From positions 347,713 to 411,712 of the forward strand of contig NZ_BMJA01000002.1 in the NCBI RefSeq assembly GCF_014642835.1: a stretch of 64,000 nt of DNA, read 5' to 3'. The position numbers and the translations under genes were made by a program. The notes under the pieces were generated by a model that had not been told where the DNA came from, searched no databases, and saw only the letters and a program-made list of their open reading frames with translations. Of this stretch, positions 55,465-64,000 are shown piece by piece (within the stretch, counting starts at the first letter, position 1; each line of letters starts with the position of its first letter). This stretch comes from Dyella nitratireducens (GTDB lineage Bacteria; Pseudomonadota; Gammaproteobacteria; Xanthomonadales; Rhodanobacteraceae).

Positions 55465-55734
55465 GTGGTGGCTGTTACAGCCATGCCTGCTTATCGCCTG
55501 GATGTGCGTTTTCGCGATGGGACGTCCGGTATTGTCGATATGTCGGCCCTGGTGAACAGCGATTCAGCGGGTGTGTTTCTGTCGCTTCGTGAGCCGGCCG
55601 TGTTCTCGGCGGTTCGAATCGAGTTGGGCGCCTTGGCATGGCCTGGCGAGATTGACCTTGCACCCGATGCGCTCTATGCGTCGATCAAAGCGAAGGGTGA
55701 CTGTGTTCTTTCTGCGGAAGGAGTCGTGCAATGA
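55465..55734 (+). CDS. DUF2442-family protein inside the suf operon
   Basis: An ~89-residue protein of the DUF2442 family, short soluble proteins often found as small-gene partners to toxin-like or regulatory genes. The conserved core is VVAVTAMPAYRLDVRFRDGT, LREPAVFSAVRIE and WPGEIDLAPDALY. The start is ambiguous: GTG 55465 gives the full N terminus; ATG 55483 would remove part of it; upstream codons lie in a repeat. Its TGA overlaps the next start, so it is translationally coupled to the DUF1311-type gene. Function unknown, and no relation to Fe-S assembly is evident. Confidence 0.7.
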   Translation: MVAVTAMPAYRLDVRFRDGTSGIVDMSALVNSDSAGVFLSLREPAVFSAVRIELGALAWPGEIDLAPDALYASIKAKGDCVLSAEGVVQ

Positions 55735-56180
55735 AAGCCGTATCGATGTTCTTGCTGATCCTCGCACTTCCCGTCAGTGCGCTTGCGGCAGGTGCGGACG
55801 TTGCTTGCTACGCAACACCTTCGCAAGCCGGCCTCAATGCCTGTGCTGCTTCCGAATTGACCAAGGCAAACCAGCAGCTCAACAAGGTGTGGAAGGCCAT
55901 CCTGGTCAAATACAAAGACCAGCCGGTGTTCCTGGAAAAACTCAAGGCGTCGCAAAAGCTGTGGCTGCAATTCCGGGATGCGGAAGTCGCCGCGCATTTT
56001 CCGGTGGGCAAGGGTGAAGATCCCTCCGCTCAATTCGGTTCGGTTTACCCCATGTGCGTGAGCCAGTTGCAAACGGACCTCACGCAGCAGCGCACCCAGC
56101 AACTGCAAGCTTGGCTAAATGGCGCACAGGAAGGTGACGTGTGCGCGGGTTCCATCAAAAATTCTGCGGATTTGAAGTGA
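55731..56180 (+). CDS. LprI/DUF1311-type secreted protein inside the suf operon
   Basis: A 149-residue exported protein with a signal peptide (1-20, MFLLILALPVSALAAG) and a DUF1311/LprI-like domain: CYATPSQAGLNACAASELTKANQQLN, then LKASQKLWLQFRDAEVAAHFP and a C-terminal cysteine. Paired cysteines suggest disulphide bonds. Related proteins inhibit lysozyme or are of unknown function. The ATG overlaps the preceding stop and the gene ends two bases before sufC. The gene therefore sits within the suf transcription unit and must be expressed with it or from a local promoter. Confidence 0.8.
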   Translation: MKAVSMFLLILALPVSALAAGADVACYATPSQAGLNACAASELTKANQQLNKVWKAILVKYKDQPVFLEKLKASQKLWLQFRDAEVAAHFPVGKGEDPSAQFGSVYPMCVSQLQTDLTQQRTQQLQAWLNGAQEGDVCAGSIKNSADLK

Positions 56181-56181
56181 C

Positions 56182-56951
<770 letters not shown>

Positions 56952-56955
<4 letters not shown>

Positions 56956-58265
56956 GCCAGTCGCCGGCATCCGTGCCTTTTATCGACGCGTTGCGCGAGG
57001 CATCCAGCCTGCGTTTGCCCGGCAGCGGGCTGGCCTGGCTGGATACGGCGCGGCGCGAAAACCTGGAGGCGTTCATCGCGGCAGGCTTGCCGGATACGCG
57101 CGCGGAAGCGTGGAAGTACACCGCGTTGCGCGCGCTGGCGCAGCGGCGTTTCGCGCTGGGCGATTCGGCGGCGGCTACGCATCCGGTCGACTCCTATGCG
57201 CTGGCGTTGCCGGGCATGGACGGTCCGCGCCTGGTGTTCGTCAACGGCGTGTTCCGCGCCGATCTGTCGAAGCTTGAAGCACTGCCGCCTGGGCTGTCGC
57301 TGCAGCCGCTTTCCAAGGTGCTGCAGAACGATCCTGAGCCGCTGCGCTTCGCACTCAGCCGCCATTACCGAGAAGCCGGCGACGCGTTCGCGCGGCTCAA
57401 CGCAGCGCTGGCGGGTGATGGCGTGGTGTTGCGCGTGGCGGCGGGCGCGCGTATCGGCAAGCCGATTCATCTGTGTTTTGTGGGTACGCCTGCGCAGACC
57501 GATGTCGCCTGGCATGTGCGCAACGTGATCGAACTTGGCGAGGGCGCCGAACTCGACCTGGTCGAGCATCATCTGGCCACCGCACAACACAAGCACCTTG
57601 GTACGCTGGTGAGCGAGATCATGGTGCGCGACGGCGCCAAGCTGCAGCACACGCTGTTGCAGAACAGCGGCGATGAAAGCACCTTGATCCGCCGCGGCAG
57701 CGTGCATCTCGGTGCCAAATCGCAAGCCATGCTGCACGTGCTGGAACTGGGCGGTGCATTGGTGCGCCATGACCTGCACGCCGAACTACGTGGCGACGAA
57801 GCGCGTTTCGATACGCGCGGCGTATTCGTTCTGCGCGGTCGCCAGCATATCGATACGCAGCTCTCGATCAACCATCAGGCGCTCAACACCGCTTCCGAAT
57901 CCATCTGGCGTGGCGTTGCGGACGAGCGTGCACGCGGCGTATTCCGTGGCGCGATCGTCGTGGCGCAAGGTGCCGACGGCAGCGATGCCAGCCTCAACAA
58001 CAAGAACCTGTTGCTGTCGCCGCTGGCCGAGATCGACACCAAGCCGGAACTGGAAATCTACGCTGACGAAGTGAAAGCCGCGCACGGCGCCACCGTCGGC
58101 CAGCTCGACGAGCGCGCGCTGTTCTATCTGCGTTCGCGTGGCCTGCCGCAAGCCGAAGCTCGCGCGCTGCTCACGGCCGCATTCTGCCGCGCCGTGTTTA
58201 CGGCGCTACCGAACGAAACGCTGCGCGATCACTTCTCCAACGCCTTGCTCGCGCATCTGCCCTGA
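56952..58265 (+). CDS. sufD: Fe-S assembly protein SufD
   Basis: SufD is the SufB-like partner that forms the heterodimer interface and aids iron entry. The 437-residue protein has a beta-helix core (AELDLVEHHLATAQHKHLG, GSDASLNNKNLLLSPLAEIDTKPELEI) and the conserved C terminus YADEVKAAHGATVGQLDERALFYLRSRG, including the interface histidine. It overlaps sufC by four bases and is followed by sufS after nine. Confidence 0.96.
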
Positions 58266-58274
58266 TTTGCCGAT

Positions 58275-59522
58275 ATGAACCTCAAGCCCAGCCATCCCTC
58301 CACCCACTTCGATGTACAGCGCGTGCGCGCGGATTTCCCGCTGCTGTCGCGTACCGTGCATGGCAAGCCGCTGGTGTATTTCGACAACGCCAACACCAGC
58401 CAGAAGCCGCGGCAGGTGATCGAAGCGGTCGACAGGCACTATCGCGAACACAACGCGAACGTGGCGCGCGCAGTACATCAGCTGGGCGAGGAAGCCACGG
58501 CTGCGTACGAGGACGCGCGCGACAGGCTGGCCGGGTTCATCAACGCCACCTCGCGCAACGAATTGGTGCTCACCTCCGGCACCACGCAATCGATGAATCT
58601 GGTGGCGTACAGCTATGCGCTGCCACGGTTGCAGCCGGGTGATGCCATCGTCACCACCGTGATGGAACATCACGCCAATATCGTGCCGTGGCAGCTCGTT
58701 GCCGCGCGTGCAGGCGCGACGGTGAAAGCGGCGCCGATCGATCAGAATGGCGAGCTGATCCTCGAGAAATTCTTCGAGCTGCTCACCTCGGATGTGAAGC
58801 TGGCCTGTGTCGCCCATGTGTCCAATGTGCTGGGCACGGTGAACCCGGTGCGCGAGATCGCACGCGAATGCCGCAAACGCGGCATTCCGCTGGTCGTGGA
58901 TGGCTCCCAGGCGCTGCCGCATCGTCCGGTGGACGTGCAGGCGCTGGGCTGCGATTTCTATGCGATTACCGGCCACAAGATGCTGGCCCCCACCGGCACC
59001 GGTGCGTTGTGGGCGAAGCGAGAACATCTGCAAGCCATGCCGCCGTTCTTCGGCGGTGGCGAGATGATCCGTGAAGTGCGCTTCAATGGCACCACGTTCG
59101 CCGATCCGCCGCACAAGTTCGAAGCCGGCACGCCGAACATTGCCGGCTTCGCCGGCGTGGGCGCAGCGATCGATTATTACCAGGGCCTCGGCTTCGATGC
59201 GATCTGCGCGTGGGAGTCCGAGTTGCTTGCCTACGCCACTGAGCGCCTGCGTGATATCCCCGGCGTGCGTATCTTCGGCGAAGCCAAAGAAAAAGAACCG
59301 GTGATTTCCTTCCTGATCGAGGGCGCACAAGCCACCGATATGGCAACGCTGCTCGACCTGGAAGGCGTGGCGGTACGTTCAGGCCACCATTGCGCGCATC
59401 CGCTGATGCAGTTCTACGGTGTGCCGGCAACGCTGCGGGCATCGCTCGCGTTCTACAACACGCGCGAGGAAGTGGATGCGTTTATTGCCGCGCTGCTGAA
59501 GGTGCGCAAATTGCTGATGTAA
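58275..59522 (+). CDS. sufS: Cysteine desulfurase SufS
   Basis: SufS takes sulphur from cysteine for cluster assembly. The 415-residue class V PLP enzyme has the cofactor lysine in AITGHKMLAPTG, VVDGSQALPH for the aspartate and histidine near the cofactor, and the persulphide cysteine in RSGHHCAHPL. The C-terminal helix contains LAFYNTREEVDAFI. It closes the operon; no SufE-like gene is seen here. Its last ~70 bases are overlapped antisense by the C-terminal extension of the next gene. Confidence 0.97.
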   Translation: MNLKPSHPSTHFDVQRVRADFPLLSRTVHGKPLVYFDNANTSQKPRQVIEAVDRHYREHNANVARAVHQLGEEATAAYEDARDRLAGFINATSRNELVLTSGTTQSMNLVAYSYALPRLQPGDAIVTTVMEHHANIVPWQLVAARAGATVKAAPIDQNGELILEKFFELLTSDVKLACVAHVSNVLGTVNPVREIARECRKRGIPLVVDGSQALPHRPVDVQALGCDFYAITGHKMLAPTGTGALWAKREHLQAMPPFFGGGEMIREVRFNGTTFADPPHKFEAGTPNIAGFAGVGAAIDYYQGLGFDAICAWESELLAYATERLRDIPGVRIFGEAKEKEPVISFLIEGAQATDMATLLDLEGVAVRSGHHCAHPLMQFYGVPATLRASLAFYNTREEVDAFIAALLKVRKLLM

Positions 59523-59959
59523 TGAAGAAGGCGATGTTGGGGTTTGCACCCCAACCTACGAGTCACAGCTGGCAGCTTGCCAAGCAGCGCAGGCAACGTG
59601 AAACAGATCGCCAGCGCCACCAGCCACGGGTTGGACAGCCAGGCCTGCAACAGGCTGCTGTAGCGCACGATCAGTCCAAGCAACACAACGGCCAACGTGC
59701 CGAGCAACGCCCAGCTCAGGTAAAGCTCCAGCCGCATAGTGTCGGCTGGGCGACGACGAATTTCCTTGGCGACCTGGCTGGCGAAATCGGGCGGCAAGTC
59801 TTCGTCCAGCGGTTGCCGCAACGCACGTACGACAGCTCGATAACGTTGCAGTGTTGCATCATCGCGGGCGTCCAGCCCGAGACGTTCGGCTCGAGCGGCT
59901 TGTTCCTGCAACGCCCATTCGCGTTCCATGGCGTCATCGCGTGGTGTTTCGTGATTCAT
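59453..59959 (-). CDS. Anti-sigma-like membrane protein with a repeat-derived C-terminal extension
   Basis: A 168-residue protein encoded right after an ECF sigma factor (ATGA overlap), so it is probably its membrane-bound partner. A soluble acidic/basic N-terminal half (about 1-75) is followed by two hydrophobic helices (about 80-100 and 110-128). I see no zinc-binding HxxxCxxC motif, so the anti-sigma role rests on position. The last ~35 residues begin [10 protein letters not shown], which is the translation of the palindromic repeat at 59533, and then run antisense into the end of sufS. The native stop seems to have been lost or replaced by the repeat. Confidence 0.7.
   Translation of the reverse strand: MNHETPRDDAMEREWALQEQAARAERLGLDARDDATLQRYRAVVRALRQPLDEDLPPDFASQVAKEIRRRPADTMRLELYLSWALLGTLAVVLLGLIVRYSSLLQAWLSNPWLVALAICFTLPALLGKLPAVTRRLGCKPQHRLLHYISNLRTFSSAAINASTSSRVL
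59533..59559. repeat. GTAGGTTGGGG repeat, single arm (copy g)
   Basis: Only one arm is present (GATGTTGGGGTTTGCACCCC followed by AACCTAC), between the sufS stop and the membrane protein on the minus strand. The reading frame of the minus-strand gene passes through it as RRLGCKPQH. Confidence 0.85.
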
Positions 59960-60525
59960 GGCGACACCCCATATACAGTCTCCAACTGCTCGCGCAAGCG
60001 AAGCCGCGTGCGGAACAGATGGCTCTTGATCGTGCCGGTCGCAAGCCCGGTGATATTGGCAATCTCGTCGATGGACAGCTCGTCCAGATGATAAAGCGTA
60101 AGCACGGTGCGTTGCAGCGGGGGCAGGGCTTCAATGGCCCTGTGCAGGCACGCCGCAACTTCACTGTCGCTATAGGCGGTTTCCAGGTCGAAACCATCGC
60201 TCAGGTTCTCGACCGGATCGAGTGAGTCTTCGCCCCGGCCGGGATCGAGCACCGTAATGCGCTTTCGTTCCAGATAACGCAGCGCCACGGTATAAGCGAT
60301 ACGTCCAATCCAGGACTTCAAGCCGCTTTCGTAGCGATATTGCCTGAGATGCTGATGCACGCGCAGAAACGTCTCCTGGCATAACTCGCGTGCGTCCTCC
60401 GGATGACGCACCATGCGATAGATGATGTGCCAGCACAACCCCTGATACTCGCGCACCAGCCGTTCGAACGCACTGGGTGCGTTCGCCAACACAGCTTCGA
60501 CAAGCTGTCGATCCTGATGGCTCAT
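59956..60525 (-). CDS. ECF-family sigma factor (RpoE-like)
   Basis: A 189-residue extracytoplasmic-function sigma factor. Region 2 (HIIYRMVRHPEDARELCQETFLR, recognising the -10) and region 4 (ALPPLQRTVLTLYHLDELSIDEIANITG and GTIKSHLFRTRLRL, recognising the -35) are complete, with a short acidic linker between. ATG 60525 is chosen; a TTG at 60540 would add five residues. It overlaps the downstream membrane-protein gene and follows a small membrane-protein gene by 15 bases. Signal and regulon are unknown. Confidence 0.93.
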   Translation of the reverse strand: MSHQDRQLVEAVLANAPSAFERLVREYQGLCWHIIYRMVRHPEDARELCQETFLRVHQHLRQYRYESGLKSWIGRIAYTVALRYLERKRITVLDPGRGEDSLDPVENLSDGFDLETAYSDSEVAACLHRAIEALPPLQRTVLTLYHLDELSIDEIANITGLATGTIKSHLFRTRLRLREQLETVYGVSP

Positions 60526-60540
60526 CCGCTGTGATGCCAA

Positions 60541-60882
60541 TCAGCTGAAACGTCGTGCGAGCATGAAGAACAGGAGAGAACCAAGGCCGAAGGCGCCCAG
60601 CAGCATCGCCACCACGCCTGGATTGATCTCGTTCCAGCCCATGGCCTGGATGATGCCAAAGCCGACGGCTTCCATGAGGGTGAGAATGCCCCAGCGCAAT
60701 GCCGACATCTGGTCGCGATGCGCATCGCCGTGCACCACGGATTCCACCAGTTCCTTCGAACTGCAGACCTGCAGCATCTTGACACGCAAGCGTGCAGTCA
60801 CCAGCAGTCTCACGGCGTACGTAATACCAAAGGTGATACACAGGAACAGCACGATCGGAATGATCTCGCCTTTGTCCATCAT
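60541..60882 (-). CDS. Small membrane protein in the ECF sigma operon
   Basis: A 113-residue protein with a helix at about 7-27 (IIPIVLFLCITFGITYAVRLL) and two near 65-108 (ILTLMEAVGFGIIQAMGW and PGVVAMLLGAFGLGSLLFFML). A soluble ~35-residue segment between has KMLQVCSSKELVESVVHGDAHR. I do not recognise a named function; it resembles DUF6249-type proteins. GGGAG lies just before two adjacent ATGs (60882 and 60879). It is the first gene of the sigma operon. Confidence 0.7.
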   Translation of the reverse strand: MMDKGEIIPIVLFLCITFGITYAVRLLVTARLRVKMLQVCSSKELVESVVHGDAHRDQMSALRWGILTLMEAVGFGIIQAMGWNEINPGVVAMLLGAFGLGSLLFFMLARRFS

Positions 60883-61090
60883 CTACTCCCGATAAAGCGC
60901 GTCGAACACGACGCCAGTGAGTATAGAGATACGGCCGGCAGCCGATCGGTTGCAGGCGAATGCCCCGCAACCGTTTTCCCGCCAGGCGCATCTACCTTCC
61001 TGTAGCCCGCAACCCCTAGCAGCCATCCATCCCGCCGCATGCCATGCATGCCGGCCAAGGGTTTGCTGCGCCTTTCATAAGGAGATCGTC

Positions 61091-61459
61091 ATGCGTTCTT
61101 GCTTAGCTGCGTTGTGCCTTGCCAGTCTTCCCCTCACGGTGCTGGCCGATTCGTTGCATACCCTCGAAGTGATCAACGACACCCGCAGCAGTATCGACTC
61201 GTTTGCGGTGGCTCCGGCCGGAAGCGGGCGCTGGACCGAGGTGCGCTTCAAGTCACCGATGCAAGAGTCCTGGTTCGACTACGAACTTGCCGTAACGGTG
61301 CAATTCCACGACGACGAGGGCTGTTTTCGCGATCTGCGCACCATGTTGTCGGACGGGCGCCGAATTTTTGCCCGCAACTTCAATATCTGCCAATACGATA
61401 GCTATCGGCCTGGCATACGCTTTCGCAACGGTCATCCTGGTTCGCGGATCATGCCGTAA
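61091..61459 (+). CDS. Small secreted protein of unknown function
   Basis: A 122-residue protein with a signal peptide (1-19, LAALCLASLPLTVLAD). The mature part has DTRSSIDSFAVAPAGSGRWTEV, HDDEGCFRDLRTMLSDGRR and FNICQYDSYRP, with two cysteines that could form a disulphide. No named domain is recognised. GGAG precedes ATG 61091. The upstream frame to 60917 is not conserved and is left out. It is divergent from the sigma operon; the 200-base gap between them may hold both promoters. Confidence 0.7.
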   Translation: MRSCLAALCLASLPLTVLADSLHTLEVINDTRSSIDSFAVAPAGSGRWTEVRFKSPMQESWFDYELAVTVQFHDDEGCFRDLRTMLSDGRRIFARNFNICQYDSYRPGIRFRNGHPGSRIMP

Positions 61460-61502
61460 CCCAACCTATCAGGCTTTAGCCGGCGCGGATTATCATGGAT
61501 GG

Positions 61503-62042
61503 ATGAATACCGTCATCGCTCCTGTTTTCCGCCAGGCCGTCGCGGCCGACATCGATGCCATCGTCGCCCTCGTCCAATCCGCCTATCGCGGTGATTCCAG
61601 TCGCCAGGGCTGGACCACCGAGGCCGATCTGCTCGACGGACAGCGCACGGACCCCGCCGATGTGGCACAGGTACTTGCCGGTCCGGACAGCGCCGTGCTG
61701 CTGGCCTATTTGGATGGCCAGCTGCTTGCCTGCTGCCAGGTGGAACGGCATGGCGAGTCGGCGTATTTCGGCATGTTCGCCGTGCATCCGCCACGCCAGG
61801 GCGGTGGGCTGGGCAGGCTGGTGCTGGAAGAGGCAGAGCGGTACGCGCGGCAAACCTGGCGGTGCAGGGCCATGCACATGAAGGTCATCGACGTGCGCAG
61901 CGATCTGATGGCCTGGTATGAACGCCGTGGCTATCGCCGCACTGGCGAATACTCGCCTTTCCCTTATGGCGATGAACGCTTCGGCCTTCCACGCCGCGAC
62001 GATCTCAAGTTCGAATTGATGGTGAAGGACCTGACGGCATGA
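61503..62042 (+). CDS. GNAT-family N-acetyltransferase
   Basis: A 179-residue GNAT protein. The acetyl-CoA motif A is FAVHPPRQGGGLGRLVLEEAERYAR, where QGGGLG is the pyrophosphate-binding loop. WYERRGYRRTGEYSPFPY and the C-terminal FELMVKDL complete the fold. The acceptor cannot be inferred. Its stop overlaps the start of a Rieske ferredoxin gene (ATGA), so the two are co-translated. ATG 61503 is the first good start; the longer upstream frame is not conserved. Confidence 0.88.
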   Translation: MNTVIAPVFRQAVAADIDAIVALVQSAYRGDSSRQGWTTEADLLDGQRTDPADVAQVLAGPDSAVLLAYLDGQLLACCQVERHGESAYFGMFAVHPPRQGGGLGRLVLEEAERYARQTWRCRAMHMKVIDVRSDLMAWYERRGYRRTGEYSPFPYGDERFGLPRRDDLKFELMVKDLTA

Positions 62043-62356
62043 GCGAGGCATGGGTGGAAGTCGGTACGCGTTCCGAACTGCTGCCGGGTGAATTCAAAGT
62101 CGTGTGGGACGGCGACACCGCCATCGCCGTCTTCAACATCGACGGCGATCTCTATGCGGTCGAGGATATCTGCACGCATGACGGCGGCGAACTTGCCGGC
62201 GGCGACATTCATGGCCACGAAGTGGAATGCCCACGTCACGGTGCGCGTTTCGATCTGCGTACCGGCGCGCCTACGTGTCCGCCGGCGTATGAGCCCATTC
62301 ACCGTTTTCCCGTCAAGGAAGAGAGCGGACTGATTTGGACGCGCGATGATCGTTGA
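62039..62356 (+). CDS. Rieske [2Fe-2S] ferredoxin
   Basis: A 105-residue soluble Rieske ferredoxin of the non-haem oxygenase type. The cluster ligands are in ICTHDGGEL (C and H) and VECPRHGARFDL (C and H), the CxH...CxxH pattern. It would pass electrons to an oxygenase or act in a Suf-related path. It overlaps the GNAT gene and is followed by a 500-base non-coding stretch. Confidence 0.93.
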   Translation: MSEAWVEVGTRSELLPGEFKVVWDGDTAIAVFNIDGDLYAVEDICTHDGGELAGGDIHGHEVECPRHGARFDLRTGAPTCPPAYEPIHRFPVKEESGLIWTRDDR

Positions 62357-62754
62357 GCGCCATGCTCAGTCATCTGTTTGCAACGAATGCACTTGCTTTG
62401 TGCCTTGGTTCTCAAAACAAGCACGCGTGTGTGAGCTGTTGACAGATCTTTCATCCATGGATTGCTACACCGCAACATAAGTTTGTTGATGTTCGCAAGT
62501 GGAGTGATGTTGCACACGTGGATACGCGCGTGTGTGGCGGAGTAGTCAAGACGCGAGTCGGTCCCCATCGCGTCTCACGTAAGCAGGTCAAGTGGATGAC
62601 GTTTGCCGGCTGCGTGCCGGTGACCGTCCTTTTTGCAGCACCCATCGTGCAAGCGTTCCTTTCATGGCTGATATCAGCCGTGACGGCCTGCTTGCGCCAT
62701 GAAAAGAGAGCGCAGTCCGATGCGCCGGGAAGCATGTGCTTAGGGGTAACAACG
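62357..62754. other. Non-coding region upstream of the NRPS gene
   Basis: About 400 bases with no supported protein gene. TTGACA at 62439-62444 is followed 17 bases later by TTGCTA, a weak promoter candidate. An open frame from 62518 has a hydrophobic middle but no recognisable features. Regulatory sites for the NRPS, such as a Fur box, were looked for and not found. Confidence 0.4.
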
Positions 62755-62805
62755 ATGAATCACGAGTGCGAGTGCAACGCAGGCGGAGCAGGCACGTGCG
62801 AGTGA
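62755..62805 (+). CDS. Possible 16-codon cysteine-rich peptide upstream of the NRPS
   Basis: The frame reads MNHECECNAGGAGTCE and stops at TGA 62803-62805, 54 bases before the NRPS start. TAGGGGTAA precedes its ATG. Three cysteines in 16 residues is notable, and the position suggests a leader peptide. It could equally be chance. Low confidence. Confidence 0.2.
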   Translation: MNHECECNAGGAGTCE

Positions 62806-62859
62806 GAGCGTAAGTCGCCAGCCGGACCTGAGTGTGCGCATTCGCAAGGAGATTGCGCC

Positions 62860-64000
62860 ATGAGTCACGAGTCACCTGTGTCGCTGCCGTTGACGACTGC
62901 CCAGCGTGGATTGTGGGTAGGCCAGAAGATCGGCGCGGCAGATGCCACCTTGAACATCGCCGAGATGCTGGAAATTTGTGGACCTGTGCAGCCAGATTTG
63001 TTCATCCGTGCGTTATGGCAGATCACTCGCGAAGCCGAAACGCTGCGCGTTAGCGTGGTCGAACATCAAGGCCGTCCACGGCAGATCGTGCGGCCGGTCT
63101 ATGCCGGTGAGTTTCCCTATCTGGATGTCAGCCAGGAAACCGATCCACGCGCAGCAGCCGAAGCGTGGATGATGGAAGAACTGTGCCGACCTGTGGATCT
63201 GGCCAACGATCCCCTGTGGGTGAGTGCGCTGTTCAAAGCGGCGGACGATCGCTACTACTGGTACCAGCGCGCGCATCATGTGATTTACGACGGTTACAGC
63301 GGCGGGGTGGTCGCGCGCAGACTGGCCGAGCTCTATAACGCCTATGTGGAAGGGCGCGAACCGGAAGCATGCGATTTCGGTTCCTTGCAGGAATTGATCG
63401 AGGCCGAAGCCGCCTATCGCGATTCGGATCGGCTGCGGCGCGATCGGGATTACTGGAAGGAAAAACTCAGCGACTTGCCTGAAGCCGGCTCGTTGTCGCG
63501 CCTTGGACCACACAGCAGCATGGGTGGCCTGCGGCGCAGTACCGGACATTTATCCATCGACACCGTGCAGCGGTTGCGCGAACTGGGCAAGCAGACCTCG
63601 ACCAGCTTGCCGCAAATCCTGATCGCTCTGGTGGCTGCGTACTATCACCGTGCCACCGGTGCACATGACCTGGTCATCGGCATGCCGGTCTCCGGGCGCA
63701 TCAATGCAACCTTGCGCAAGACGCCGGGCATGGTCGCCAATATCGTGGCCATTCGCTTGCGCTTTACACCCGAAACGACGGCGGTCGATTTGTTCACCCA
63801 AGTGGCGCAGGTGGTCAGGCAAACGTTGCGCCACCAGCAATATCGTTATGAGGATCTGCGCCGCGATCTCGGCATGATCGGGCAGGGCAAGCACATCGCC
63901 TGGCTGGGCGTGAATATCGAACCGTTCGACTATCAGCTGACGTTCGCCGGTGCCCGCGTGATTTCGCACAACGTGTCGAACGGTTCCGGCGAAGACCTTA
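62860..64000 (+). CDS. Non-ribosomal peptide synthetase, condensation domain, 3' end cut off by the window
   Basis: The frame stays open from ATG 62860 to the window end (380 codons). The N-terminal condensation domain begins LPLTTAQRGLWVGQKIG and has the catalytic HHxxxDG motif as HHVIYDGYSGG near residue 141. Later motifs include IGMPVSGR and RHQQYRYEDLRRDLG. The start resembles EntF/DhbF-type synthetases that begin with a condensation domain. AAGGAG precedes the ATG. Adenylation and carrier domains must follow outside. The product cannot be named; a siderophore or lipopeptide is possible. Confidence 0.92.
   Translation, partial: MSHESPVSLPLTTAQRGLWVGQKIGAADATLNIAEMLEICGPVQPDLFIRALWQITREAETLRVSVVEHQGRPRQIVRPVYAGEFPYLDVSQETDPRAAAEAWMMEELCRPVDLANDPLWVSALFKAADDRYYWYQRAHHVIYDGYSGGVVARRLAELYNAYVEGREPEACDFGSLQELIEAEAAYRDSDRLRRDRDYWKEKLSDLPEAGSLSRLGPHSSMGGLRRSTGHLSIDTVQRLRELGKQTSTSLPQILIALVAAYYHRATGAHDLVIGMPVSGRINATLRKTPGMVANIVAIRLRFTPETTAVDLFTQVAQVVRQTLRHQQYRYEDLRRDLGMIGQGKHIAWLGVNIEPFDYQLTFAGARVISHNVSNGSGEDL

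Noticed and set aside
62518-62805. 95-codon frame upstream of the NRPS as an MbtH-like gene
   Set aside because: It lacks the conserved tryptophans and motifs of MbtH proteins and has a poor start.

Overview
The window is a stretch of chromosome from a high-GC gammaproteobacterium. Gene content and order (thrS-infC-rpmI-rplT-pheS-pheT-ihfA, queA-tgt-yajC-secD-secF, an Rrf2-led suf operon, amgK-murU) and many palindromic intergenic repeats point to the Xanthomonadales, probably Rhodanobacteraceae (Dyella/Rhodanobacter/Luteibacter-like). The family-level placement is inference. Most of the window is dense core genome; two edges are cut (an isoaspartyl peptidase at the left, a non-ribosomal peptide synthetase at the right).

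Layout. 0-7 kb: end of an isoaspartyl peptidase gene, a RegB/RegA-type redox two-component pair, a peptide/proton symporter, dgkA and a lemA-TPM-TPM cluster. 7-14 kb: a pilin-like gene with a shifted frame, uvrB, tRNA-Val, a terminator-ended non-coding stretch, an OmpR-type regulator with a CHASE2-like sensor kinase and a small haem/copper-type membrane protein. 14-24 kb: a nucleotide-sugar epimerase, then the translation cluster. thrS is preceded by a clear leader-peptide attenuator (MTTTSFQH plus terminator). ihfA, a MerR regulator and tRNA-Pro follow. 24-36 kb: a chemotaxis receptor, serA divergent from a D-2-hydroxyglutarate dehydrogenase-like gene, proline iminopeptidase, upp, psiF, a class III aminotransferase, and an ABC exporter followed by a DesK/DesR-like pair.

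36.4-40.2 kb is the most unusual part. About 1.2 kb without a convincing protein gene holds several strong RNA structures, a complete but odd tRNA-His, a tRNA-Asn-like gene with a truncated acceptor stem and a long terminator. A slipin gene follows, then a 160-nt highly paired segment, then rtcB (RNA ligase). I read this as a candidate RNA-repair island with its own non-coding RNAs. RtcA, RtcR and Ro60 are not in the window.

40-64 kb: a secreted M28 peptidase, queA-tgt-yajC-secDF, motAB behind a sigma-28 promoter, amgK-murU (cell-wall sugar salvage), glnK-amtB behind a sigma-54 promoter with an NtrC-like site, the suf Fe-S operon interrupted by two unrelated small genes, an ECF sigma/membrane-protein operon, a GNAT-Rieske pair and the start of an NRPS.

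A palindromic repeat with arms GTAGGTTGGGGTGCAAACC occurs seven times. In at least five cases its TAG is the stop codon of the adjoining gene; in one case a reading frame runs through it.
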